64,000 bases of DNA from Mangrovimicrobium sediminis (GTDB lineage Bacteria > Pseudomonadota > Gammaproteobacteria > Pseudomonadales > Halieaceae): NCBI RefSeq assembly GCF_004745945.1, contig NZ_SRLE01000006.1, forward strand, positions 535,880 to 599,879. The letters are read 5' to 3'. Positions 40,003 to 48,120 of the stretch are shown piece by piece. The notes under the pieces are model-generated. The model did no database searches. It was not told the origin of the DNA and was given only the letters and a program-made list of their open reading frames with translations. Made by a program: the position numbers and the translations under genes. Within the stretch, counting starts at the first letter, position 1. Each line of letters starts with the position of its first letter.

Positions 40003-40686
40003 ATGGAACTCACACAGAAACAGACCGCGGTTTACGTCTACGAAGCCCCGGTGCGCCTGTGGCACTGGGTGAATGCCCTGTGCATCGTGGTTCTCAGCGT
40101 CACCGGCTACCTCATCGCCAATCCCCTGCCCACCCTCCCCGGCGAGGCCAGTGACTGGTTTGTGATGGGCTATATCCGCTTCGCCCACTTCGCCGCGGCC
40201 TACATCTTCACCGTCGGGTTTATCGGCCGCGTGTACTGGTCCTTCGTCGGCAACCGCTATTCGCGGGAGATCTTCCACCTCAACCTGTTCAACCGGGAGT
40301 ACTGGAAAGAACTCGTGCACGAGATGCGCTGGTATGCCTTCCTGGCGAAGGAGCCGAAGAAGTATGTGGGCCACAACCCGCTGGCGGCGATCTTCATGGT
40401 CGGCATTGTGGTGATCGGCAGCCTGGCGATGATGCTCACCGGCTTCGCCCTGTACGCCGAGCAATCCGGCCCCGGCAGCTGGCAGGACACCCTGTTCGGC
40501 TGGCTGATCCCACTGGTCGGGCAGAGCCAGGACGTGCGCATGTGGCACCACTGGGGCATGTGGATCATCACCATCTTCGCGATCATCCACATCTACGCCG
40601 CGGTCCGCGAGGACATCATGTCCCGGCAGAGCCTGGTCAGCACCATGATCAGCGGCTGGCGCATGTTCAAGGACGACCGCGACTGA
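40003..40686 (+). CDS. hupC: Hydrogenase b-type cytochrome subunit
   Basis: Membrane cytochrome b of 227 residues that anchors HupSL and passes electrons to the quinone pool. Four hydrophobic helices are visible, the first near 22-42 (HWVNALCIVVLSVTGYLIA) and the last near 183-200 (HHWGMWIITIFAIIHIYAAVRED). Conserved His residues in VRLWHWVNA, IRFAHFAAA and MWHHWGMW, with IIHIY, are the expected heme and cluster-contact ligands. Follows the small membrane protein by 12 bases; a long non-coding gap comes next. Confidence 0.94.
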   Translation: MELTQKQTAVYVYEAPVRLWHWVNALCIVVLSVTGYLIANPLPTLPGEASDWFVMGYIRFAHFAAAYIFTVGFIGRVYWSFVGNRYSREIFHLNLFNREYWKELVHEMRWYAFLAKEPKKYVGHNPLAAIFMVGIVVIGSLAMMLTGFALYAEQSGPGSWQDTLFGWLIPLVGQSQDVRMWHHWGMWIITIFAIIHIYAAVREDIMSRQSLVSTMISGWRMFKDDRD

Positions 40687-40875
40687 GCGCCCCTGCGGCG
40701 GGCGTGCGCAGCGCGCGTCCCGCCGGCTACCTCCTCTCCACTTTGCTTAATTCCTTTCCATTCATAGGGACTTTCCACCCGACCTTGGTCGCATATACTG
40801 GATACTTACTATCCACTAAATTTCCATGATGGAAGCACGCTAACCCTCCAATCCCGTGCCAGCCTGGAGGCCAGA

Positions 40876-40888
40876 TAATTTATTGATT
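40876..40888 (-). promoter_or_regulatory. IHF binding-site match
   Basis: TAATTTATTGATT matches YAANNNNTTGATW, the complement of the IHF consensus, at all fixed positions. It lies between the upstream dyads and the sigma54 element, where a DNA bend would help HupR contact the polymerase. Confidence 0.6.
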
Positions 40889-40918
40889 TATTTCAATAGG
40901 TTATAGCATTAGAAGAGA

Positions 40919-40935
40919 TTGGCACAGGCATTGCC
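40919..40935 (+). promoter_or_regulatory. Sigma54 promoter of the hupD-hypF block
   Basis: TTGGCACAGGCATTGCC contains TGGCAC, five bases, TTGC, the standard -24/-12 element, with GG at 40921-40922 and GC at 40933-40934. Start of RNA would be near 40945, about 87 bases before hupD. This separates maturation and regulatory genes from hupSL-hupC as a second transcript. Confidence 0.75.
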
Positions 40936-41031
40936 ATGGGATTGGTAGCAAACCTGACACGCTCCGGGGCACCGGGCGCATGGACAAGGGCCGCCGGGAG
41001 CGGCTGATAACAACAGCGCTGGCTATGGGAC

Positions 41032-41745
41032 ATGACTGACACCACATCGCCCAAGGTACTGATCCTGGGAATCGGCAACCTGCTGTGGGCCGACGAGGGC
41101 TTCGGCGTGCGCGCCGTGGAGACCCTGCAGCGCGAGTACCGCTTCGCGGGCGACGTCACCCTGCTGGACGGCGGCACCCAGGGCATCTACCTGGTGCAGT
41201 ACATCCGCGACGCGGACATCCTGGTGGTGTTCGACGCGGTGGACTACGGCCTGCCCGGGGGCACCCTGAAGCTGATTGAGGGCGATGAAGTACCCAAGTT
41301 TCTCGGCGCCAAGAAGGTCAGCCTGCACCAGACCGGCTTCCAGGAAGTCCTCGCGCTGGCGGAAATGATGGGCGACTACCCCCGCGAACTGCTGCTGGTC
41401 GGTGTACAACCGGTGGCGATCGAGGATTTCGGCGGCAGCCTGCGGCCCGAGGTCAAGGCGCAGCTCCCCGCCGCCCTGGACGCCGCCCTCGACTACCTGG
41501 CGCAGCGCGGTATTCGCGCGCAGCGTCGGGAAGCACCGCTGCCGGCGAACGTGGACGCCGCCGGCGCCATTGCCGACATGACCCTCTACGAGAACGAGCG
41601 GCCCGCCGAGGAGCAGGCCTGCCGCACCGGAGACGCCCGCGTGCTCAACTCCAGCGACTACCAGGTCGAGTACCGCCCGGCGGATATCGACGGCGTGAGC
41701 GTGGCGCTGGACCAGCACCTCGACGGCTATCGCGAGCGGGGTTGA
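41032..41745 (+). CDS. hupD: Hydrogenase maturation protease HupD
   Basis: Endopeptidase that removes the C-terminal tail of the large subunit once nickel is bound. LILGIGNLLWADEGFGVRAVE near 9-29 carries the Glu/Asp nickel-sensing residue, and the central DAVDYG and LHQTGFQEVLALAEMMG segments carry the Asp and His ligands of the HyaD family. At 237 residues it is longer than the usual 160-210; the added part is a C-terminal tail after about residue 160 without recognised domain. First gene after the sigma54 promoter. Confidence 0.94.
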   Translation: MTDTTSPKVLILGIGNLLWADEGFGVRAVETLQREYRFAGDVTLLDGGTQGIYLVQYIRDADILVVFDAVDYGLPGGTLKLIEGDEVPKFLGAKKVSLHQTGFQEVLALAEMMGDYPRELLLVGVQPVAIEDFGGSLRPEVKAQLPAALDAALDYLAQRGIRAQRREAPLPANVDAAGAIADMTLYENERPAEEQACRTGDARVLNSSDYQVEYRPADIDGVSVALDQHLDGYRERG

Positions 41746-41750
41746 GGCGC

Positions 41751-42074
41751 ATGTGCATCGGTATTCCCATGCAGGTCATCGAGAGCGCGGCCATCCAGGC
41801 GCGCTGCCGGGCAGCGGACGGCAGGGAGGTCGATATCGACATGCTGCTGGTGGGTGAACAGCCCGCCGGGACGTGGCTGATGACCTTCCTGGATACCGCC
41901 CGCGAAGTGATCAGCGACCAGCGCGCGCTGGAGATCCAGCAGGCGCTGGACGGCCTGCAGGCGGCGTTGCGCGGCGAGAGCTTCGACCACCTGTTCGCCG
42001 ACCTGGTCGACCGCGAGCCGCAATTACCCGAATTCCTGCGCGACCCCGCGCCGGCCACCGACACACCGTCCTGA
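41751..42074 (+). CDS. hupF: HypC-like chaperone HupF
   Basis: Paralogue of HypC, 107 residues. It begins MCIGIPMQVIE, so Cys2 is available to bind the Fe(CN)2CO unit or the large-subunit precursor. HupF is longer than HypC at the C-terminus and in other bacteria protects HupL during aerobic maturation, which suits the O2-tolerant enzyme here. ATG at 41751 lies 5 bases after hupD; a second HypC is encoded at 46733. Confidence 0.92.
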   Translation: MCIGIPMQVIESAAIQARCRAADGREVDIDMLLVGEQPAGTWLMTFLDTAREVISDQRALEIQQALDGLQAALRGESFDHLFADLVDREPQLPEFLRDPAPATDTPS

Positions 42075-42103
42075 GCCTGCGACCAGGCCAGCGAGGAGCA
42101 CGC

Positions 42104-42499
42104 ATGCCATCACCCATCGTCGAAAACATGCTGGAAAGACACGGCTATCCACGCCTGGACGAGGCCGCGCTGGCGCCCTTCCTCGCCGCCCACCCACGCG
42201 CCGTGCTGTTCTTCTGCGCCGAGCCGCAGAAGTACCCGGAGAGCAACGACGTGGCCATGGTGCTGCCGGAACTGGTGAAGGAGTTCGACGGCCTGGCGGC
42301 GGCCATCGTCGCCGCGGATTTCGAGCAGGCGCTGCAGGCGCGCTTCGATTTCACCGTGTGGCCGGCGCTCGCGTTCTTCAACGAGGGCAACTACTGCGGC
42401 GCCATCACCGGCATCCAGAACTGGGAGGACTACCTGCAGCGTATTCCCGCCCTCCTCGACGCCGCCGACGGCGGCATGATTCCCGCCGTCAACGTCTAG
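42104..42499 (+). CDS. hupG: HyaE-type thioredoxin-like chaperone HupG
   Basis: Protein of 131 residues with a thioredoxin fold but no CxxC pair, as usual for HyaE/HupG. These proteins bind the Tat signal of the hydrogenase small subunit before export. Recognisable parts are YPRLDEAALAPFLAAHPRAVLFFCAEP near 15-41 and FDFTVWPALAFFNEGNYCGAITGIQNWEDYL near 88-118. ATG at 42104 follows AGGAG. Cytoplasmic. Confidence 0.88.
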   Translation: MPSPIVENMLERHGYPRLDEAALAPFLAAHPRAVLFFCAEPQKYPESNDVAMVLPELVKEFDGLAAAIVAADFEQALQARFDFTVWPALAFFNEGNYCGAITGIQNWEDYLQRIPALLDAADGGMIPAVNV

Positions 42500-42540
42500 G
42501 TCCGCAGCCAGGTCCCGGAGCCACCACCAGGAGAGCAGCC

Positions 42541-43416
42541 GTGAGCAACAACGACTCCATCATCTTTACCGACGCCGCCGCGGTAGCCGGGCCGGGCAGC
42601 CAGCCGGCGGAAACCGACGGCGCCGAACTCGACATCCTGCAACTGCCGTCCGGGATGGACACCTACAACGCCCCCATCCTGCCCGAGCCGGAAGATGTCG
42701 CGCACCTGGTCGGCGCCACGCAACGCCTGGCCGAATTGCAGCGGCGCATGTGCAACTGGAGCCCCGGGGCCGCGAGCCTCAACATCGAGGTGCAGGACCT
42801 GGACGCCGCCAATCGCGAGCTGGTCGACCAGGTGCTCGGCGAGGGCGAGGTCAGCATCCTGTTCGACGGCGAGGACCGCGTGCGCATCCAGGAGAGCGTG
42901 CTCACCGGCGTCTGGCGCATCCAGCAGGTGGGCGAGAGCGGTGCGCTGCTGCGCGACCTGATCCAGGTCGCACCGATACCCGACCTGGTGCGCGACGCCA
43001 CTTTCGCCGGCGCCGCAACGGCTGCCGCGGAAAGCGGTGAAGCGCTGCCCGAGGGCGTGTGCAACGCGCCGCCGCTGATCGCCGAGATCAATGAAAAGGC
43101 CGCGCAGTTCCGGCCCGGCGACACCCCGCACACCATCAACCTCACGTTGCTGCCGCAGACCGAGCAGGACCTGGAGTTCCTCGACCAGCGCCTGGGCGCC
43201 GGGCGCACCACGATCCTCTCGCGCGGCTACGGCAACTGCCGCATTACCAGCACGGGCACCCGCAACGTCTGGTGGGTGCGCTACTTCAATTCCCAGGACA
43301 AGAACATCCTCAACTCCCTGGAGATCTGCGCCGTCCCCGAGGTGGCCTGCGCCGCGCCGGAGGACATCGCCGACAGCGCCGAGCGCCTGCAGGAGATCCT
43401 GGAGATCTACCTGTGA
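42541..43416 (+). CDS. hupH: Hydrogenase expression/formation protein HupH
   Basis: HyaF/HupH-family protein of 291 residues required for small-subunit or iron-sulphur maturation of uptake hydrogenases; precise chemistry is not established. Family features include EVSILFDGEDRVRIQESVLTGVWRIQ near 102-127 and the C-terminal domain with GAGRTTILSRGYGNCRITSTGTRNVWWVRYFN near 220-251. GTG at 42541 has AGGAGAG upstream. Overlaps hupI by four bases. Confidence 0.93.
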   Translation: MSNNDSIIFTDAAAVAGPGSQPAETDGAELDILQLPSGMDTYNAPILPEPEDVAHLVGATQRLAELQRRMCNWSPGAASLNIEVQDLDAANRELVDQVLGEGEVSILFDGEDRVRIQESVLTGVWRIQQVGESGALLRDLIQVAPIPDLVRDATFAGAATAAAESGEALPEGVCNAPPLIAEINEKAAQFRPGDTPHTINLTLLPQTEQDLEFLDQRLGAGRTTILSRGYGNCRITSTGTRNVWWVRYFNSQDKNILNSLEICAVPEVACAAPEDIADSAERLQEILEIYL

Positions 43417-43640
43417 GGGAGGATATTTTCTTCAGCGGCTCCTACGGCGGCGACAACAGCAAGCTGCGCGACGACAGCAAGCTGGAGTGCAAGATCTGCT
43501 GGTACGTCTACGACCCGGCGGCCGGCGACGACTACTGGCACGTGGCACCCGGCACACCGTTTTCCCAACTTCCCGCGCAATGGACCTGCCCGGAATGCGA
43601 TGGCAACAAGGATGATTTTCTGCTCGTGGACACCCCGTGA
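43413..43640 (+). CDS. hupI: Rubredoxin HupI
   Basis: Electron carrier of 75 residues with one Fe(Cys)4 site; CKICWYVYDP and WTCPECDGNKDDFL provide the two CxxC pairs. A leader of about 25 residues before the rubredoxin core is typical of HupI/HoxR, which support small-subunit cluster assembly under oxygen. GTG at 43413 overlaps hupH (GTGA) and its stop overlaps hupJ. Confidence 0.93.
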   Translation: MREDIFFSGSYGGDNSKLRDDSKLECKICWYVYDPAAGDDYWHVAPGTPFSQLPAQWTCPECDGNKDDFLLVDTP

Positions 43641-44248
43641 ACGCCGCCGCCAGCGCCCCGCAGACCCTGGCGCAATGGCAGGAGACCCTGGAGTCGACCT
43701 TCACGTCGATCCAGCTCACGCGCATGCGCGGCGTGCCGGTCATCCACCCGGAACTGTCGGTGAGCGCGGAGCATTTCACCCGCTGGCAGGACTATTACCT
43801 CGGCGTGCTGGTCACTCCCTGGTTCATGAACCTGGTGCTGCTGCCCGCCAGCGATGCGACACGGGAGGCGTTCGCCGCGCGCAAGGTCGGCTCCAAGCAA
43901 AGCCACGTGTTTCCCGCCGGGGGCTACGAATTCATCGTCGGCGAAGAGCCGGCCCTCGGCCACTACCAGGCCTGCTCGCTGTTCTCGCCGATGTTCGAGT
44001 TCCGCGACCAGGCGGCGGCGCTGGATACCGCCGCGGCGGTGCTGGCCGAACTGATGAACGACGCCAACTGCGAGCAACTGGATGCGGGGGGCAACCCGCT
44101 GGCTGTGGAACCGGCGGCGCCAGCCGCAGCGCCCACGCCAGAGGTCGACCAGACACCGCCGGCGACAACCGCCACAGCGGCAACCGAACCGCCTGCCCAA
44201 CCCGCCGGCCTCAGCCGGCGGCAGCTGTTTACCGGGGGCCGCCGGTGA
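43637..44248 (+). CDS. hupJ: HybE/HupJ hydrogenase assembly chaperone
   Basis: Protein of 203 residues of the HybE family, which guards the hydrogenase precursors or proofreads Tat export. Core motifs are NLVLLPASD, VFPAGGYEFIVGEEPALGHYQACSLFSPMFEF near 94-125. A Pro/Ala/Thr-rich linker leads to a C-terminal LSRRQLFTGGRR, a Tat-motif-like tail found in several HupJ/HoxT proteins. GTG start overlapping hupI; its stop overlaps hupK. Confidence 0.9.
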   Translation: MNAAASAPQTLAQWQETLESTFTSIQLTRMRGVPVIHPELSVSAEHFTRWQDYYLGVLVTPWFMNLVLLPASDATREAFAARKVGSKQSHVFPAGGYEFIVGEEPALGHYQACSLFSPMFEFRDQAAALDTAAAVLAELMNDANCEQLDAGGNPLAVEPAAPAAAPTPEVDQTPPATTATAATEPPAQPAGLSRRQLFTGGRR

Positions 44249-45447
44249 ACGGCCTGCCACCCCCGGAGGGAAAACTGGATATCGCCATCTACCTGGCCGC
44301 CGGCAACGATGACGCGCACGGGGTGGACATCCACTCCACGCGGCCGGTACATATCGCGCAGATGTTCGTCGGCAAGAGCGTGACCGAGACCCTGACCCTC
44401 ACCCGCGCCCTGTTCCACGTGTGCACCCGCGCCCAGCTCAGTGCGAGCGTGCAGGCGGTGGAGAGCGCCCGCGGGGTGGCGGTGGCGCCGGGTATCGCCG
44501 CGCGCCGCCAGGCCCTGGTCGACATGGAGACCCTGCGCGAGCACCTGTGGCGGCTATACCTGGACTGGCCGGGCTATACCGGCGCCGAGCGCGACCACGA
44601 CGCCCTGGCGCAGGCGATGCAGCTACAGCAGCGTTTCGACAAAGCCCTCGCCAACGGCCAGGACCTGTTCCTGCCCGGGGCCAGCGGCGGCGCGGCCGAC
44701 CACGCCGCGGCACAGGCGGTGCTCGACGACATGGCCACACTGATCGAACGCACCGCACTCGGCGAATCGCGTGCGGCCTGGCAATCGCTGGAAAGTTACG
44801 AGGCGCTGCAGGCCTGGTCCGGCAATAACACCGGCAGTATCGCCGGCCTGCTGCGACACCTGGCACGCCGCGACTGGAACGCCAGCGCCGCGCTGGAAAC
44901 CATCGCCCTGCCCGCGCTGGATGCGCTGCAGGCGCGCGAGCTGGCGGCGCAGATGCACTACCTGGATTTTGTCACCCGTCCGACATGGCAGGGCCGGCAC
45001 TGCGAAACCAGCAGCCTCTCGCGCAGCCGGTCCCCACTGGTCGGCGACATCCAGCGCCGTTTCGGCGCCGGCCTGCTGGCGCGCGCCGTCGCCCTGGTCA
45101 GCGAGGCTGTGAGCCTGCTCGATACCCTGCGCCGGCGGCTGGCCAATGAGGTGACCCCGGCCACCTTGCGCGGCAGTGGCAGCGAACCCGGGGTGGGCTG
45201 GGTGGAGGCTGCGCGCGGCTGCCTGGTGCACACGGTGGAACTGGCCGGCGACACCATCACCGACTACCGCATCCTCGCGCCCACCGAATGGAACTTCCAT
45301 CCCGGCGGGGTGCTCAGCCAGGCCCTGTCGCGGCTGCGCGGCGACGCCGGCGCGATACGCGAACAGGCCGCCATGCTGATCGAACTGATGGACCCGTGCA
45401 TCGGCTACACGTTGAGCCTGCACGGGCCGGGACGCCAGCATGCATGA
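44245..45447 (+). CDS. hupK: Hydrogenase scaffold protein HupK (large-subunit homologue)
   Basis: Protein of 400 residues related to the hydrogenase large subunit but lacking the paired CxxC motifs; HupK/HoxV acts as scaffold for the Fe(CN)2CO cofactor. Vestiges of the large subunit are visible as HVCTRAQ (L1 position, near 60), GRGCLVHTVELAGDTITDYRILAPTEWNFHPGG near 330-358 and the end LMDPCIGYTLSLHG with one Cys (L2 position). GTG at 44245 overlaps hupJ; it overlaps hypA by eight bases. Confidence 0.9.
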   Translation: MNGLPPPEGKLDIAIYLAAGNDDAHGVDIHSTRPVHIAQMFVGKSVTETLTLTRALFHVCTRAQLSASVQAVESARGVAVAPGIAARRQALVDMETLREHLWRLYLDWPGYTGAERDHDALAQAMQLQQRFDKALANGQDLFLPGASGGAADHAAAQAVLDDMATLIERTALGESRAAWQSLESYEALQAWSGNNTGSIAGLLRHLARRDWNASAALETIALPALDALQARELAAQMHYLDFVTRPTWQGRHCETSSLSRSRSPLVGDIQRRFGAGLLARAVALVSEAVSLLDTLRRRLANEVTPATLRGSGSEPGVGWVEAARGCLVHTVELAGDTITDYRILAPTEWNFHPGGVLSQALSRLRGDAGAIREQAAMLIELMDPCIGYTLSLHGPGRQHA

Positions 45448-45781
45448 GATGTCCCTGTGCGAGGGCATCCTGCAGGTGTTGGAGAGCAACGCCGCCAGCC
45501 AGGGTTACCGGCGGGTGAAGACCGTGTGGCTGGAGATCGGCCAGCTGGCCGGGGTGGAACAGGCGGCGCTGCGCTTTTGCTTCGACGCGGTGACCCGCGG
45601 CACGGTGGCGGACAGCGCGGCGCTGGAAATTATCGACGTGCCCGCGCAGGCCTGGTGCATGCCCTGCGCGCGGCAGGTGAACATAGAGCAGCGTTTCGAC
45701 GCCTGCCCGGACTGCGGCAGCTACCAGTTGCAGGTCTCTGGCGGCGAGGAAATGAAAATCAAGGAACTGGAGGTGGAATAA
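45440..45781 (+). CDS. hypA: Hydrogenase nickel-insertion protein HypA
   Basis: Nickel metallochaperone of 113 residues that works with Hyp[12 protein letters not shown] holds the His2 nickel ligand; CMPCARQ and CPDCG form the zinc site. The second residue and both CxxC pairs are intact. Overlaps hupK by eight bases and hypB by one base (TAATG). Confidence 0.96.
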   Translation: MHEMSLCEGILQVLESNAASQGYRRVKTVWLEIGQLAGVEQAALRFCFDAVTRGTVADSAALEIIDVPAQAWCMPCARQVNIEQRFDACPDCGSYQLQVSGGEEMKIKELEVE

Positions 45782-46722
45782 TGTGTACTGTCTGCGGTTG
45801 CGCCGAGGGCGAGACGAAAATCGAAGGGCACGACCATGGCCACAGCCATGACCACGGGCATGACCACCAACATGACCACGGCCACGGGCACAGCCATGAC
45901 CACAGCCACGATCATGTGCATGCACACGACCATTCGCACGAGCACTCTCACGAACACGCGCACGACCACGCGCACGACCACGAGCACCCGCGCAGCCACG
46001 ACCACCACGACTACGGCACCGGCCCCGCCCACGCCCACGCGCCGGGCATGAGCCAGGCGCGCATGGTGCAGATCGAGCAGGACATCCTGTTCAAGAACAA
46101 CGGTTACGCGGCGCGCAACCGCGACTGGTTCACCGAGAACCGCATCCTCGCGCTCAACCTGGTCTCCAGCCCCGGCTCGGGCAAGACCACCCTGCTCACC
46201 CGCAGCATCGAGGACCTGTGCAGCGAGGTGCCCATCGCCGTCATCGAGGGCGACCAGCAGACCGCCAACGACGCCGAGCGCATCCGCGCCACCGGCGTGC
46301 GCGCGCTGCAGATCAACACCGGCAAGGGCTGCCACCTGGACGGGCACATGGTCGGCCACGCGCTGGAATCCCTGCAGCCGGAGCCGGACAGCATCCTGTT
46401 CATCGAGAACGTCGGCAACCTGGTCTGCCCGGCGAGTTTCGACCTGGGCGAGGCGCACAAAGTGGCCATCCTCTCGGTCACCGAGGGCGAGGACAAACCG
46501 CTCAAGTACCCGGACATGTTCCACGCCGCGGACGTCATGCTGCTGAACAAGGTCGACCTGCTGCCCTACCTGCAGTTCGACGTCGGCGCCTGTATCGCCA
46601 ATGCGCGGCGGGTGAACCCGCGGATCAAGGTGATGCAGGTCTCCGCCACCACCGGCGAGGGCATGGCGCAGTGGTACCAGTGGCTGCGCGCCTCGCGCCA
46701 GCTCGCCGCCATCGGCCAGTGA
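45781..46722 (+). CDS. hypB: Nickel-storage GTPase HypB
   Basis: GTPase of 313 residues that delivers nickel to HypA and the large subunit. N-terminal MCTVCGC is the high-affinity site; residues 17-90 form an unusually long His-rich nickel-storage stretch with about 32 His, mostly as HD, HS and HE pairs. The G domain follows with [13 protein letters not shown] near 123, [13 protein letters not shown] near 155, and NKVDLLPY near 258. Full length with an expanded His region, suggesting nickel buffering. Confidence 0.96.
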   Translation: MCTVCGCAEGETKIEGHDHGHSHDHGHDHQHDHGHGHSHDHSHDHVHAHDHSHEHSHEHAHDHAHDHEHPRSHDHHDYGTGPAHAHAPGMSQARMVQIEQDILFKNNGYAARNRDWFTENRILALNLVSSPGSGKTTLLTRSIEDLCSEVPIAVIEGDQQTANDAERIRATGVRALQINTGKGCHLDGHMVGHALESLQPEPDSILFIENVGNLVCPASFDLGEAHKVAILSVTEGEDKPLKYPDMFHAADVMLLNKVDLLPYLQFDVGACIANARRVNPRIKVMQVSATTGEGMAQWYQWLRASRQLAAIGQ

Positions 46723-46732
46723 GGGCGACACC

Positions 46733-46969
46733 ATGTGCCTGGCCATTCCCGGAGAGATCCTCAGCATCGACAGCGACGCCGACACCGCGGTAGTCGCGGT
46801 GGGTGAGGTGAGCAAGAGCGTATCGCTGGCGCTGGTCGGCGAGGTCGCGGTGGGCGACTACGTGCTGGTGCACGTGGGCTACGCCCTGGAGCGCCTGGAC
46901 CCGGCCGAGGCGGAAAAAACCCTGGCGCTGTTCGCCGAGATGGGCGGGCAGGCGGAGGCGGCACCGTGA
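46733..46969 (+). CDS. hypC: Hydrogenase maturation chaperone HypC
   Basis: Chaperone of 78 residues. MCLAIPGEI places the essential Cys at position 2, which with HypD holds iron during assembly of Fe(CN)2CO. VGDYVLVHVGYALERLDPAEAEKTL is the conserved C-terminal half. Overlaps hypD by four bases (GTGA), matching the HypC-HypD complex. Confidence 0.95.
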   Translation: MCLAIPGEILSIDSDADTAVVAVGEVSKSVSLALVGEVAVGDYVLVHVGYALERLDPAEAEKTLALFAEMGGQAEAAP

Positions 46970-48120
46970 AGTACATCGAGGAGTTTCGCGAGCAGGGCCT
47001 GGCGCGCAATATCGCCGCCAACATCGCGGCGGAAGTAGACCCCGGCCGCGAGTATCGCCTCATGGAGTTCTGCGGCGGCCACACCCACGCGATCTTCCGC
47101 TACGGCGTGCAGGACCTGATGCCCGGCAATGTCGGCTTCATCCACGGCCCCGGCTGCCCGGTCTGCGTACTGCCCATGGCGCGCATCGACCTCGCCATCC
47201 GCCTGCTGCGCGAGGAGAACGTCATCCTGTGCATCTACGCCGACCTGCTGCGGGTACCCGCCAGCGGCCGCCAGAGCCTGATGAAGGTTAAGGCCGAGGG
47301 CGCCGACGTGCGCATGGTCTACTCCACCCAGGACGCGCTGAAGATCGCCCGCGAAAATCCCGGCCGCGAAGTGGTGTTCTTCGCCATCGGCTTCGAGACC
47401 ACCACCCCGCCCACCGCCGTGGCCATCCGCCAGGCGCGCGCGGAAAACCTCGGCAACTTCTCGGTGTTCTGCAATCACGTGCTCACCCCCGCCGCGATGA
47501 CCGGCCTGCTCGACGCGCCCCGGGCGGCGGGCGAGGAGCCGGTGCAGATCGACGGTTTCCTCGGCCCGTCGCACGTCAGCTCGATCATCGGCAGCCGGCC
47601 CTACGAGTTCGTGCCCGAGCGCTACGGCAAGCCCGTCGTGATCGCCGGCTTCGAGCCGCTGGACGTGATGCAGGCGACACTCATGCTCATCCGCCAGCTC
47701 AACGAGGGCCGCTGCGAGGTGGAAAACGAATACACCCGGGTGGTCTCCCGCGAGGGCAACCGCAAGGCCTGCGACCTGGTCGAGCAGGTCTTCGAGGTGC
47801 GCGAGCAGTTCGAGTGGCGCGGGCTGGGACACATCGCCCACAGCGCTTTGCGCATCCGCCCGGAGTACGCGGACCTCGACGCCGAGCGGCGCTTCGCCGC
47901 GCTGGCCGATGCCGACGCGCTGATTGCCGCCGACAACAAAGCCTGCGAGTGCCCGAGCATCCTGCGCGGCGCGAAGAAACCGGTGGACTGCAAGCTGTTC
48001 GGCAACGGCTGCACGCCGGAGACCCCGATGGGCTCGTGCATGGTGTCCTCCGAGGGCGCCTGCGCGGCTTACTGGAGTTACGGCCGCTTCCGCCAGGACG
48101 CACAGGCGGCCAGCGCATGA
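46966..48120 (+). CDS. hypD: Hydrogenase maturation protein HypD
   Basis: Iron-sulphur protein of 384 residues that, with HypC, builds the Fe(CN)2CO unit and receives cyanide from HypE. MEFCGGHTHAIFRYG near 26-40 and HGPGCPVCVLP near 62 carry the catalytic Cys residues; the [4Fe-4S] ligands are in the C-terminal CECPSILRGAKKPVDCKLFGNGCTPE segment. GTG start. Its stop overlaps the hypE ATG (ATGA). Confidence 0.96.
   Translation: MKYIEEFREQGLARNIAANIAAEVDPGREYRLMEFCGGHTHAIFRYGVQDLMPGNVGFIHGPGCPVCVLPMARIDLAIRLLREENVILCIYADLLRVPASGRQSLMKVKAEGADVRMVYSTQDALKIARENPGREVVFFAIGFETTTPPTAVAIRQARAENLGNFSVFCNHVLTPAAMTGLLDAPRAAGEEPVQIDGFLGPSHVSSIIGSRPYEFVPERYGKPVVIAGFEPLDVMQATLMLIRQLNEGRCEVENEYTRVVSREGNRKACDLVEQVFEVREQFEWRGLGHIAHSALRIRPEYADLDAERRFAALADADALIAADNKACECPSILRGAKKPVDCKLFGNGCTPETPMGSCMVSSEGACAAYWSYGRFRQDAQAASA

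Larger units (their letters stand above)
40687..41031. other. Regulatory interval upstream of hupD
   Basis: These 345 bases contain no gene. The right half is AT-rich, unlike the flanks, and holds an IHF consensus and a sigma54 promoter (listed separately). Two dyads upstream, TGGATA-N5-TATCCA at 40799-40815 and TTCCATGATGGAA at 40822-40834, are candidate activator sites for HupR; neither matches a motif I can name. Confidence 0.55.

Noticed and set aside
40687..41031. Short frame in the hupC-hupD gap
   Set aside because: Overlaps regulatory dyads, has no ribosome site and no hydrogenase-gene similarity.
45830..46010. Tandem CAC/GAC-rich stretch looking like a short repeat array
   Set aside because: It encodes the His-rich part of HypB in frame; units have no fixed length or spacers, so it is neither CRISPR nor satellite.
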